From contig JAIWOS010000034.1 in the NCBI GenBank assembly GCA_020217265.1, positions 1 to 13,621 on the forward strand: a stretch of 13,621 nt of DNA, in the 5' to 3' direction. The DNA is from Thiobacillus sp. Its GTDB lineage: Bacteria > Pseudomonadota > Gammaproteobacteria > Burkholderiales > Thiobacillaceae. The notes beneath the pieces were generated by a model. That model saw nothing but the letters and a program-made list of their open reading frames with translations, was not told where the DNA came from and searched no databases. The number at the start of each line of letters is the position of its first letter. Positions within the stretch are counted from its first letter, which is position 1. Shown in pieces: positions 5,581-12,088 of the stretch. A program made the position numbers and the translations under genes.

Positions 5581-5823
5581 TCAATCAAACAAGGTGTGCA
5601 GGAGTTCGTCGCGTGTGATGCCGTGATGTGTGGCCACAACGGAAAGAATGGCGGCAAGCGTGCCAAGTTTCAGCGGGTCGTGCAGGGGTATCGTGAGGTG
5701 GTGTTCACCTCGAACCCGGCTGGTCAGGCGGAGGTGGCTGCCGGTTTGCCGGGTTGTTGCGTAGCCGAGTTTGGCAAGTCGTTTGACAAGATCGGTGCCT
5801 GTCAGGTCCCGCGGGATTTTCAT
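5581..5823 (-). CDS. hicA: HicA-family toxin (mRNA interferase)
   Basis: An 80-residue HicA/YcfA protein. Residues 8-33 (TGTDLVKRLAKLGY, then RQTGSHLRL) carry the double-stranded-RNA-binding-like fold with catalytic His30 in the GSH motif. HLTIPLHDPLKLGTLAAIL and GITRDELL complete the family pattern. HicA cleaves mRNAs independently of the ribosome and is held inactive by HicB. ATG 5823 is chosen because the family N-terminus starts there and it overlaps the hicB stop as ATGA (5820-5823). A much longer upstream reading frame is spurious. After its TGA stop the same frame stays open for 29 codons through the stranded ydcF end. Confidence 0.9.
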   Translation of the reverse strand: MKIPRDLTGTDLVKRLAKLGYATTRQTGSHLRLTSRVRGEHHLTIPLHDPLKLGTLAAILSVVATHHGITRDELLHTLFD

Positions 5824-6026
5824 GCCGCGAGAACTTCCTCGCGCGTGATGTGCAGGCGAATGACGCGAGGTGCTTCGCCCGCATCGAAATGGCAGTGAAC
5901 GGCGTCCCTGATGAGCGCATGAAGGCTCGGCATGTCCTCGGCTTCGGTGATGATGTCCTGGCCGACGCCGCGGGCGATGAACCCCCCCTCTGGCGACTCT
6001 TCGACGATGAAATGGATTTCGGTCAT
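5820..6026 (-). CDS. hicB: HicB-like antitoxin, short form
   Basis: A 68-residue protein with the HicB partial RNase H-like fold: IHFIVEESPEGGFIARGVG (residues 4-22) and DMPSLHALIRDAVHCHF (31-47). It covers only the toxin-binding domain and ends soon after, in RVIRLHITREEVLAA. The C-terminal RHH or HTH DNA-binding domain of longer HicB proteins is absent. Such short forms are common partners of HicA and are sometimes misannotated as dehydrogenase subunits. It precedes hicA with a four-base overlap. The ribosome site (AAAGGG, leftward) is embedded in the inverted repeat CAAAGG-c-CCTTTG at 6029-6041, so control may act on the mRNA or through another protein. Confidence 0.85.
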   Translation of the reverse strand: MTEIHFIVEESPEGGFIARGVGQDIITEAEDMPSLHALIRDAVHCHFDAGEAPRVIRLHITREEVLAA

Positions 6027-6028
6027 GG

Positions 6029-6041
6029 CAAAGGCCCTTTG
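6029..6041. promoter_or_regulatory. Inverted repeat covering the hicB ribosome site
   Basis: CAAAGG-C-CCTTTG, a 13-bp near-perfect dyad with a single central base, overlaps the presumed Shine-Dalgarno sequence three bases before the hicB start. The one-base centre disfavours an RNA hairpin on its own, so a DNA-binding operator or intermolecular pairing is equally possible. Function is inferred. Confidence 0.4.
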
Positions 6042-6149
6042 GAGTCAAACTGCGGTTTCAAGTATCGCCCAACTCGGGGGCGAGGTGAACCCGGGTGTGC
6101 TGGCTGTCTGACTCTGGAATGGGCTCGGATTTTGACGTTCTCCGCGCAG

Positions 6150-6214
6150 TTAAAACTGCGAGCGGAGTTTGTACCACAGGATGCCCAGCCACTCGTGCAG
6201 GGCGAAGGTGCTGT
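6150..6214 (-). repeat. ydcF 3' end, intact copy (copy 2) of the hicBA-flanking repeat
   Basis: This is the real end of the DUF218 gene, including its TAA (6150-6152). It is the 65-bp counterpart of 5491-5555, at an offset of 659 bp. The identical block is 6161-6214. Confidence 0.9.
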
Positions 6215-6908
6215 CGCGCAGACCAGCGGGACTGGGAACGAGGCCCATCACGTCGTCGAGCGCGGTGCGGGAAAACTGGATACCGGCGGGGACGACGGCG
6301 AGCCCCTGTGCTTCGAAGAGCGGCTGCGCGCGGCGCAGGTGCCAGGCGTGGGTGACGAGGGCGATGCGCGTCACGCGGTCGGTTTTCAGAAGCTGCGCGG
6401 CATGCCGGGCGTTGTCCCAGGTGGTGAGCGCGCTGTTTTCCACCCAGCGCGGCGCGATGCCGTATTCGTCCGCGAGGATGCGGCGCATGATGTCGCCTTC
6501 GGCGAGCGTGCCGCCGCCCGGTTTGCCGCCGGTGACGAGTACCGGCAGGCCGCTCGTGCGGGCGAGGTGCGCGCCGTAGCGCAGGCGTTCCAGGGTGATG
6601 GCGTTGACGGTGTCGCCGCCGTATTCGGCGGCGGCGATGCGGCGCCCGCCGCCCAGTACGACGATGGCGTCGGCGGATTGCAGCGCCTCCGGCGTGACGG
6701 GCGCGGAGATTTCGAGGCTCTTGAGCAACACGCCGCCTACCCAGGGCGTGGACAGGGCGTACAGCGCGGCGGTGGACAACAGGATCAGCGACATGGCCAG
6801 GCGGGGGTGGCGACGGTGGAGGAGCATCCCGGCGGCAAGCAGCAGAATCAGCGACAGCGGCGGCAACAGGGCGGCGGCGATGAGGTTTGTGGCGAGCCAG
6901 GCGGTCAT
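6150..6908 (-). CDS. YdcF/ElyC-type DUF218 membrane protein
   Basis: A 252-residue protein with two N-terminal membrane segments (about 8-30 and 36-54) and a DUF218 domain. That domain shows ADAIVVLGGGRR (80-90), LVTGGKPGGG (124-133), VENSALTTWDNA (156-167) and VTHAWHLRRA (185-194). This layout and length match ElyC, an E. coli envelope factor needed for normal peptidoglycan synthesis at low temperature, better than the shorter SanA or soluble YdcF. A biochemical activity is not settled for the family. The domain should lie in the periplasm. No clear ribosome site precedes ATG 6908. Its last 65 bp are duplicated at 5491-5555, on the far side of hicBA, so the original downstream partner was probably yhfA. 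Confidence 0.88.
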   Translation of the reverse strand: MTAWLATNLIAAALLPPLSLILLLAAGMLLHRRHPRLAMSLILLSTAALYALSTPWVGGVLLKSLEISAPVTPEALQSADAIVVLGGGRRIAAAEYGGDTVNAITLERLRYGAHLARTSGLPVLVTGGKPGGGTLAEGDIMRRILADEYGIAPRWVENSALTTWDNARHAAQLLKTDRVTRIALVTHAWHLRRAQPLFEAQGLAVVPAGIQFSRTALDDVMGLVPSPAGLRDSTFALHEWLGILWYKLRSQF

Positions 6909-6953
6909 GGCGGGCGATTGTAAGCCAGCCCGGCGGCGGATTCGCGAGAATGT

Positions 6954-6983
6954 TTGACTTTGTCACGCGGCGGCGGTTAGAAT
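6954..6983 (+). promoter_or_regulatory. Strong sigma-70 promoter of rplM-rpsI
   Basis: TTGACT (6954-6959) and TAGAAT (6978-6983) are separated by 18 bp; each hexamer matches five of six consensus bases. The -10 is identical to that of the rRNA promoter at 13321. The expected start is near 6990, giving a leader of about 37 nt. Confidence 0.85.
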
Positions 6984-7003
6984 GCCCGGCTTTCCGAGAT
7001 TGT

Positions 7004-7019
7004 CCTCTTATTGCAGAGG
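7004..7019 (+). promoter_or_regulatory. Leader hairpin sequestering the rplM Shine-Dalgarno site
   Basis: CCTCT (7004-7008) pairs with AGAGG (7015-7019) around a 6-nt loop. The right arm is the ribosome site, seven bases before ATG 7027. L13 is known to repress its own operon through the mRNA leader in E. coli. That this hairpin serves the same purpose is inferred. Confidence 0.5.
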
Positions 7020-7026
7020 TTGGGTC

Positions 7027-7464
7027 ATGAAAACCTATTCCGCCAAACCCGCTGAAGTCAAACGCGACTGGTACGTGGTCGATGCCGACAACAAAGTGCT
7101 GGGCCGTCTGGCTTCCGAAATTGCCCGCCGTCTGCGCGGCAAGCACAAGCCCGAATTCACGCCGCACGTCGATACCGGCGACTACATCGTCGTGGTCAAC
7201 GCCGGCAAGATGGTCGTCACCGGCAACAAGGGCCTCGACAAGAAATACTATCGTCACTCGGGCTTCCCCGGCGGCATCTACGAAACCAACTTCGACAAGA
7301 TGCAGGCGCGCTTCCCCGGCCGCGCGCTGGAAAAGGCCGTGAAGGGCATGCTGCCCAAGGGCCCCCTCGGCTACGCCATGATCAAGAAAATGAAGATCTA
7401 CGCCGGCGCGGAGCATCCGCACGAGGCGCAGCAGCCCAAGCCGCTGGAAATCAACGCTCAATAA
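7027..7464 (+). CDS. rplM: 50S ribosomal protein L13
   Basis: A 145-residue protein, close to the usual 142. It starts [20 protein letters not shown] and contains the L13 signatures [41 protein letters not shown] and [16 protein letters not shown]13 is an early-assembly protein that binds 23S rRNA in the large subunit. ATG 7027 has AGAGG seven bases upstream; an in-frame upstream codon at 6982 overlaps the promoter and is not used. rpsI follows after nine bases in the universal rplM-rpsI operon, so the two subunit proteins are made together. Regulation probably includes growth-rate control by the strong promoter and feedback by L13 on the leader hairpin. Confidence 0.98.
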   Translation: MKTYSAKPAEVKRDWYVVDADNKVLGRLASEIARRLRGKHKPEFTPHVDTGDYIVVVNAGKMVVTGNKGLDKKYYRHSGFPGGIYETNFDKMQARFPGRALEKAVKGMLPKGPLGYAMIKKMKIYAGAEHPHEAQQPKPLEINAQ

Positions 7465-7473
7465 GGTCACACC

Positions 7474-7866
7474 ATGATCGGTAACTACAACTACGGTACG
7501 GGTCGTCGCAAGGAATCGGTCGCCCGCGTGTTCATCAAGGCCGGCAGCGGCAAGATTATCGTCAACGACAAGCCGGTGGACGAGTATTTTTCCCGCGAAA
7601 CCGGCCGCATGGTCGTGCGCCAGCCGCTGGTGCTGACCGACAGCCTGAACAAGTTCGACATCATGGTGAACGTGTCGGGCGGCGGTGAATCCGGCCAGGC
7701 GGGTGCGGTGCGCCACGGCATCACCCGCGCGCTGATCGATTTCTCGGCCGAAATGAAGCCCACGCTGAAAGCCGCTGGTCTGGTGACCCGCGACGCCCGA
7801 GAAGTCGAACGGAAAAAGGTCGGCTTCCACAAGGCCCGTCGCCGCAAGCAGTTCTCCAAGCGCTGA
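7474..7866 (+). CDS. rpsI: 30S ribosomal protein S9
   Basis: The 130-residue length is typical. The sequence shows [14 protein letters not shown] [14 protein letters not shown], the [20 protein letters not shown] block and the basic C-terminal tail ending FSKR, which reaches into the ribosomal P site and contacts tRNA. An AAGG site overlaps the end of rplM. It is the last gene of the operon, with a terminator 15 bp beyond the stop. Nothing is unusual. Confidence 0.98.
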   Translation: MIGNYNYGTGRRKESVARVFIKAGSGKIIVNDKPVDEYFSRETGRMVVRQPLVLTDSLNKFDIMVNVSGGGESGQAGAVRHGITRALIDFSAEMKPTLKAAGLVTRDAREVERKKVGFHKARRRKQFSKR

Positions 7867-7880
7867 TCGCCTGGGCACAG

Positions 7881-7909
7881 AAAAGCCGTCCGCGTGGACG
7901 GCTTTTTTT
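7881..7909 (+). terminator. Intrinsic terminator of rplM-rpsI
   Basis: GCCGTCC (7885-7891) and GGACGGC (7896-7902) form a 7-bp stem with a GCGT loop, preceded by AAAA and followed by seven T residues, extending pairing to ten base pairs. Confidence 0.95.
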
Positions 7910-7931
7910 ATGGCTGTCAGGGCCGCTGGCA

Positions 7932-7937
7932 TAAAAT
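7932..7937 (+). promoter_or_regulatory. Candidate -10 of argC
   Basis: TAAAAT, five of six to consensus, lies 29 bp before the argC start and after the rpsI terminator. No good -35 is visible, so an activator or weak basal expression may apply. Confidence 0.4.
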
Positions 7938-7966
7938 AGGCAAACTCTAGGCAAGGACCATTCACC

Positions 7967-8995
7967 ATGATCAAAGTCGGTATCGTCGGCGGCACGGGCT
8001 ACACCGGGGTCGAACTGCTGCGCCTGCTGGCGCGCCATCCGCAGGTGGAATTGCGCGCGATCACCTCGCGCAAGGAAGCCGGAATGCCGGTCGCGGACAT
8101 GTTTCCCAACCTGCGCGGCCGCGTGGCGCTGGCGTTTTCCACGCCCGAGGAGGCGGGGCTGGAAACCTGCGACGTGGTGTTCTTCGCCACGCCCAACGGC
8201 GTGGCGATGCAACAGACGCGCGCGCTGCTCGACGCGGGCGTGAAGGTGATCGATCTGGCGGCGGACTTTCGCATCAAGGACATCGCGGTGTGGGAGCAGT
8301 GGTACAAGATGGAACACGCCTGCCCCGACCTGGTGGCCGAGGCGGTGTACGGCCTGCCCGAGATCAACCGCGACCAGATCCGCGGCGCGCGCCTCATCGC
8401 CAATCCCGGCTGTTATCCGACGGCGGTGCAGCTGGGATTCCTGCCGCTGCTCGAATCCGGCGCGGTCGATGCGGGGTTCCTGGTGGCGGACGCCAAATCG
8501 GGCGTGTCGGGCGCCGGGCGCAAGGCAGAAACGCACATCCTGTTCGCCGAGGCGGCGGACAATTTCAAGGCCTACGCGGTGGGCGGCCACCGTCACTGGC
8601 CGGAAATCAGGCAGGGGCTGGAGCGCTTCGCCGGCAAGCCGGTGGGCTTCACCTTCGTGCCGCATCTGACGCCGCTGATCCGGGGCATCCACGCCACGCT
8701 TTATGCGAGGCTCAGCAGGGACATCGATCTGCAGGCCCTGTTCGAGACGCGTTACGCCGGCGAAGCCTTCGTCGACGTGCTGCCGGCGGGCGCGCATCCC
8801 GAAACCCGCTCGGTGCGCGGCGCCAACACCTGCCGCATCGCGGTGCACCGGCCGCAGGGCGGCGATACTGTCGTGGTGCTGTCGGTGATCGACAATCTGG
8901 TTAAGGGCGCCGCCGGTCAGGCGGTGCAGAACATGAATATCCTGTTCGGCTTGCCGGAGGACACGGCGCTTGCCGACATCGGCATGCTGCCCTGA
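7967..8995 (+). CDS. argC: N-acetyl-gamma-glutamyl-phosphate reductase
   Basis: A 342-residue type 1 ArgC. It catalyses the NADPH-dependent reduction of N-acetylglutamyl phosphate to the semialdehyde, the third step of arginine synthesis in the cytoplasm. Visible are the nucleotide-binding start [18 protein letters not shown] (residues 4-21), [11 protein letters not shown] (70-80), the catalytic Cys149 in ANPGCYPTA, the [10 protein letters not shown] loop and a conserved histidine in [16 protein letters not shown] at 7953-7957 precedes ATG 7967. It stands alone between a terminator and the erpA promoter, apart from other arg genes, as is common in betaproteobacteria. No arginine operator was recognised. 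Confidence 0.97.
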   Translation: MIKVGIVGGTGYTGVELLRLLARHPQVELRAITSRKEAGMPVADMFPNLRGRVALAFSTPEEAGLETCDVVFFATPNGVAMQQTRALLDAGVKVIDLAADFRIKDIAVWEQWYKMEHACPDLVAEAVYGLPEINRDQIRGARLIANPGCYPTAVQLGFLPLLESGAVDAGFLVADAKSGVSGAGRKAETHILFAEAADNFKAYAVGGHRHWPEIRQGLERFAGKPVGFTFVPHLTPLIRGIHATLYARLSRDIDLQALFETRYAGEAFVDVLPAGAHPETRSVRGANTCRIAVHRPQGGDTVVVLSVIDNLVKGAAGQAVQNMNILFGLPEDTALADIGMLP

Positions 8996-9011
8996 GCGCG
9001 GAACTCCGCGC
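8996..9011 (+). terminator. GC hairpin after argC, doubtful terminator
   Basis: GCGCGGA (8996-9002) and TCCGCGC (9005-9011) begin right after the argC stop. The stem is very stable, but no T run follows, so termination is uncertain. Confidence 0.35.
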
Positions 9012-9029
9012 CCGGGCCGGGGTCTTTGC

Positions 9030-9057
9030 TTGACGCCGGCCGGGTGAAGCGGATAAT
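9030..9057 (+). promoter_or_regulatory. Promoter of erpA
   Basis: TTGACG (9030-9035) and GATAAT (9052-9057) with a 16-bp spacer. The transcript would begin near 9064 and carry AGGAG at 9075-9079. No IscR-like site was recognised. Confidence 0.7.
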
Positions 9058-9086
9058 CACCCCACACTTTTTTTAGGAGCAGTGCC

Positions 9087-9437
9087 ATGAATGCAGCCAC
9101 CGAAATGGAATCCCCGCTGATCTTCACCGACAGCGCCGCCGCCAAGGTCAAGAGCCTGATCGACGAGGAAGGCAACCCCGACCTGAAACTGCGCGTGTTC
9201 GTCTCCGGTGGCGGTTGCTCCGGCTTCCAGTACGGCTTCACCTTCGACGAATCGCAGAACGACGACGACACCGTGATGGTGAAGAACGGCGTGACCCTGC
9301 TGGTCGATTCGATGAGCTTCCAGTATCTGGTCGGCGCGGAAATCGACTACAGCGAAGGCCTGGAAGGCGCGCAGTTCGTGATCAAGAACCCGAACGCCAC
9401 CACCACCTGCGGTTGCGGTTCGTCGTTCTCGGCGTAA
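9087..9437 (+). CDS. erpA: Iron-sulfur cluster insertion protein ErpA
   Basis: A 116-residue A-type carrier. The three cluster-binding cysteines are present: Cys44 in [12 protein letters not shown], and Cys108/Cys110 in [11 protein letters not shown]. The acidic N-terminal and central features ([25 protein letters not shown]) fit ErpA rather than IscA. It accepts Fe-S clusters from scaffold proteins and delivers them to enzymes, including those of isoprenoid synthesis and respiration. Own promoter, strong ribosome site seven bases before the ATG, and own terminator make it a single-gene unit. It is not next to isc or suf genes. Confidence 0.96.
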   Translation: MNAATEMESPLIFTDSAAAKVKSLIDEEGNPDLKLRVFVSGGGCSGFQYGFTFDESQNDDDTVMVKNGVTLLVDSMSFQYLVGAEIDYSEGLEGAQFVIKNPNATTTCGCGSSFSA

Positions 9438-9452
9438 GCGGGATTCGCATCC

Positions 9453-9490
9453 CCCAACAAAAAAGCGGCCGAGGCCGCTTTTTTGTTGGG
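9453..9490. terminator. Bidirectional terminator between erpA and anmK
   Basis: A perfect 18-bp inverted repeat, 9453-9470 against 9473-9490, with only GA between the arms. The GC core GCGGCC/GGCCGC is flanked by A6 and T6 tracts and CAAC/GTTG ends, so it works on both strands and separates the convergent transcripts. Confidence 0.95.
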
Positions 9491-9503
9491 TGCCCGGCCT
9501 GCC

Positions 9504-10619
9504 TCAGGCCGGATAGATGGCGCCGAGGATGCGCGGGCCGCGCGCACCCGTCACGGCGGGCAGGTTGCCGGGCTGGCGATGCAGGGTCTGGCGCGCCAGC
9601 CAGGCGAATGCCATGGCCTCGACCCAGTCGGGATCGATGCCCAGCACCGCCGTCGTCGCGACGCGCGTCCCGGGCAACAGTTCGGCGAGGCGCGTCATCA
9701 ACTGGCTGTTGTGCGCGCCGCCGCCGCACACATAGATTTCCTGCGCGTGGCGGCACTCATTTTTGATTGCGTGGGCAAGGCTGGCCGCGGTGAATTCCAG
9801 CAGGCTGGCCTGGACGTCCTGCGGTGCGATGGCGGGTTGTTGTGCGAGCAGATTGCCCAGCCAGTCCAGGTTGAATTGTTCGCGGCCCGCGCTTTTGGGC
9901 GGCGGGGAGGCGAGGTAGGGATGGGCCAGCAGCCGACCCAGCAATTCCGGGTTGACGGTGCCGCTGGCCGCCCAGGCGCCATCCCGGTCGTAACGCTGCT
10001 GGCGGTGACGCTGAATCCAGGCGTCCATCAGCATGTTGCCCGGGCCGGTGTCCCAGCCGCGCACCGGGCCGCCGGGCGGCAGGTCGGTGACATTGGCGAT
10101 GCCGCCAAGGTTGGCGATGATGCGGTGCCGGCTGGCGTCGCCCAGCACGTGCGCGTGAAACGCAGGCACCAGCGGTGCGCCCTGGCCGCCCGCCGCGATG
10201 TCGCGGCTACGAAAATCCGCGACGACGGTGAGGCCGGTGCGTTCCGCCAGCAAGGCGGCGTTGCCGATCTGCAGGGTGTAGCCGCGCGCGGGCTGGTGGC
10301 GCAGGGTCTGGCCGTGGCAGCCAACGGCGCGGATCGATTCGCGAACCTGGTCGGCGCAAAGTGCATCGACGGCGCAGGCGTAGAGTTCGGCCAGTTCGTT
10401 GGCCGCGCGTGCGGCCAGGTCGATTTCGTCGGCTTGCGGGGCGTGCAGGGCGAGAAGCTTCGCACGCAGCGCGTCGCTGTAGGGCAGGTAATGGGTTTTG
10501 AGCAGGCGGGGCGCCTGGCCTGGGGAAAACTCGGCCAGAACTGCGTCTACGCCGTCGAGGCTGGTGCCTGACATGAGACCGACGTAGCGCTCGGTCTCAT
10601 GCGATGCAGGATTGCTCAA
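9504..10619 (-). CDS. anmK: Anhydro-N-acetylmuramic acid kinase
   Basis: A 371-residue sugar kinase of the AnmK family. It phosphorylates 1,6-anhydroMurNAc, released by lytic transglycosylases, to MurNAc-6-phosphate during peptidoglycan recycling in the cytoplasm. Signatures include YVGLMSGTSLDGVDAVLAEF near the N-terminus (nucleotide binding), VGCHGQTLRHQ, LGGIANVTDLPPGG, RGWDTGPGNMLMDAW and ICVGGG-like YVCGGGAHN. No ATG is available before the conserved YVGLMSGTS, so the start is the TTG at 10619, which overlaps the TGA of the upstream M23 peptidase gene (10616-10619). Translation is probably coupled. An 11-bp perfect hairpin lies within codons 7-16, directly downstream of the start. Confidence 0.95.
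   Translation of the reverse strand: MSNPASHETERYVGLMSGTSLDGVDAVLAEFSPGQAPRLLKTHYLPYSDALRAKLLALHAPQADEIDLAARAANELAELYACAVDALCADQVRESIRAVGCHGQTLRHQPARGYTLQIGNAALLAERTGLTVVADFRSRDIAAGGQGAPLVPAFHAHVLGDASRHRIIANLGGIANVTDLPPGGPVRGWDTGPGNMLMDAWIQRHRQQRYDRDGAWAASGTVNPELLGRLLAHPYLASPPPKSAGREQFNLDWLGNLLAQQPAIAPQDVQASLLEFTAASLAHAIKNECRHAQEIYVCGGGAHNSQLMTRLAELLPGTRVATTAVLGIDPDWVEAMAFAWLARQTLHRQPGNLPAVTGARGPRILGAIYPA
10572..10601 (-). promoter_or_regulatory. Strong hairpin in the first codons of anmK
   Basis: CATGAGACCGA (10572-10582) and TCGGTCTCATG (10591-10601) are perfect reverse complements around an 8-nt loop, starting 18 nt after the TTG start codon. There is no T run, so it is not an intrinsic terminator. 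Effects on initiation or coupling are inferred. Confidence 0.6.
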
Positions 10620-11932
10620 TCGAGCGCGGCGAGGTTGGTGCCCCGCAGCAGCGAGAGCTTCTCGCTCCAGCCGGCGGTCTGCTGCAGGAAACGCGCGCGC
10701 TGCGCGGCTGCCAGCGGCGGCGAGCCGGGCAGCTTGACGGTGAGCGGGTTTTGCGGCGCGCCTGCGATGCGGACCTCGTAGTGCAGGTGCGGGCCGGTGG
10801 AGGCGCCCGTCGAACCGACGTAGGCGATAACCTCGCCCTGGCTGACGGCGCGGCCGCGACGCATGCCGGAGGCGAACGCGCTCAGGTGGGCATAATAGGT
10901 TTCGTAGCCATTGTGATGGCGCAGGATGACCAGGTTGCCGTAACCGCCCTTGCGCCCGGCGAATTCGACGGTGGCGTCGCCCGTGGCCTTGACGCGGGTG
11001 CCGGTGGGGGCGCCGAAGTCGACGCCGGTGTGTTTGCGGTGAAAGCCGTAGAGCGGGTGCTGGCGCGAGTTGCTGAAGCCGGAGGTGACGCGCGAAAACT
11101 CGAGCGGCGAACGCAGGAATCCCTTCTTGAGCGATTCGCCCTCGGGGGTGTAATAGGCTTCGGTGCCGAAGGGGTCGCGATAAAGAATGGCGCGATGGGC
11201 CTTGCCGGCATTGACGAATTCTGCGGCAAGCAGCTTGCCGGTGCCGACGGGTTCGCCGTTGCGGTAGTTCACGGTGTAAATCACCGAGAAGGTGTCGCCG
11301 CGCCGCAAGTCTTCGCGGAAGTCGATGGCGGTCGAGAAGGTTTCCGCCATCTGGTCGGCGATCTTGTCCGGGATGCCGGCGCTGTCGGTGGCGCCATAGA
11401 GCGAGGACTGGATGCGGCCGGAGCGCATGACCACGCGGGTTTCGGTCAGCTCGCTCGCGTCCTCGGCAACGAAGCTGTCGCCCGCGCGGCGAACCAGCAA
11501 GGCCGGCGCATTGCTGCGTTCGAACTGGACCGTCAGCAGGTCGCCGCCGGGGGCAGTGGTTGCCTGGATGCGTTTTCCAGCCTGAATACTGGCAGCCAGT
11601 TCGCGCACGACGGGGGTGGCGAGCAATCGTTGGATATCGAGGTCGTCGATCTTGAGCCGGGCGAGCGCGCTGGCGAGCGTATCGCCACTCTGGACGGTGC
11701 TCTCGCGTTCAAATGGCCCGTGATTGCCGGCTGAAACCAGAGCGGGCAGCGCGATCGCTTCGGTGATGGTTTCCGGCGGAACGTCTAGCGTGCGGGTATC
11801 AGGCGCGATGCCGAACGCGGCAACGACGCCGAACAGCGGCAAACTCGACAGTGCAACCAGCGTTCGCAGGCTGAAGCGGCGTTCCGCTCCGGTCAGGCGA
11901 TCGGTTAAGATTCTCAGCTTGGTAAGCGGCAT
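10616..11932 (-). CDS. Murein DD-endopeptidase, MepM-like M23 peptidase
   Basis: A 438-residue protein with an N-terminal membrane segment or uncleaved signal (about 23-43). An OapA/LysM-like segment follows at 78-105 ([21 protein letters not shown]), and a C-terminal LytM domain at about 280-400. Zinc ligands are His301 and Asp305 in HTGVDFGAP, and His384 in HLHYEV, with His349 (YAHLSAF) and His382 as active-site partners. All are present, so it should be catalytically active, unlike degenerate activators such as EnvC. MepM enzymes cut peptide cross-links to allow cell-wall growth in the periplasm. ATG 11932 is preceded by GGAAGGGA. Its stop overlaps anmK, joining wall cleavage and wall recycling in one operon. 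Confidence 0.92.
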   Translation of the reverse strand: MPLTKLRILTDRLTGAERRFSLRTLVALSSLPLFGVVAAFGIAPDTRTLDVPPETITEAIALPALVSAGNHGPFERESTVQSGDTLASALARLKIDDLDIQRLLATPVVRELAASIQAGKRIQATTAPGGDLLTVQFERSNAPALLVRRAGDSFVAEDASELTETRVVMRSGRIQSSLYGATDSAGIPDKIADQMAETFSTAIDFREDLRRGDTFSVIYTVNYRNGEPVGTGKLLAAEFVNAGKAHRAILYRDPFGTEAYYTPEGESLKKGFLRSPLEFSRVTSGFSNSRQHPLYGFHRKHTGVDFGAPTGTRVKATGDATVEFAGRKGGYGNLVILRHHNGYETYYAHLSAFASGMRRGRAVSQGEVIAYVGSTGASTGPHLHYEVRIAGAPQNPLTVKLPGSPPLAAAQRARFLQQTAGWSEKLSLLRGTNLAALD

Positions 11933-11962
11933 GGACCGGTTCCCTTCCGTAATCGAGCCCGG

Positions 11963-11971
11963 AGTCTAACA
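11963..11971 (-). promoter_or_regulatory. Possible extended -10 of the M23 peptidase-anmK operon
   Basis: Read leftward it is TGTTAGACT, an extended -10 (TGn plus TAGACT, four of six), about 31 bp before the start. No matching -35 was found. Confidence 0.3.
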
Positions 11972-12039
11972 CACATCTCTCCGGGGGCATTTTTCAATCC
12001 AATCAGCACCTTGGCGCGTGCCGGGTGGAAGCCCATTCT

Positions 12040-12048
12040 TGTTATACG
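12040..12048 (+). promoter_or_regulatory. Possible extended -10 of tyrS
   Basis: TGTTATACG provides a TGn extension and TATACG, about 40 bp before ATG 12089. No clear -35 is present; the nearby TTGGCG at 12011 is too distant. Confidence 0.35.
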
Positions 12049-12088
12049 GCCCTGGACGGCCAAACTTGATCTGTCAGAGAGGAAATCG

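Noticed and set aside
5581..6048. Long 155-codon version of hicA
   Set aside because: The upstream part is hicB read out of frame; the HicA family starts at MKIPRDLTG (5823) with an ATGA overlap.
5491..6214. CRISPR or insertion sequence explanation for the direct repeats
   Set aside because: Only two copies, both coding for a gene end, with no transposase, terminal inverted repeats or array.
6058..7995. 645-codon minus-strand frame across ydcF, rplM and rpsI
   Set aside because: It covers three well-identified genes in other frames and has low-complexity His/Arg/Pro composition; a GC-skew shadow.
7721..9271. 516-codon minus-strand frame across rpsI, argC and erpA
   Set aside because: Antisense shadow of conserved genes, with no ribosome site or recognisable domain.
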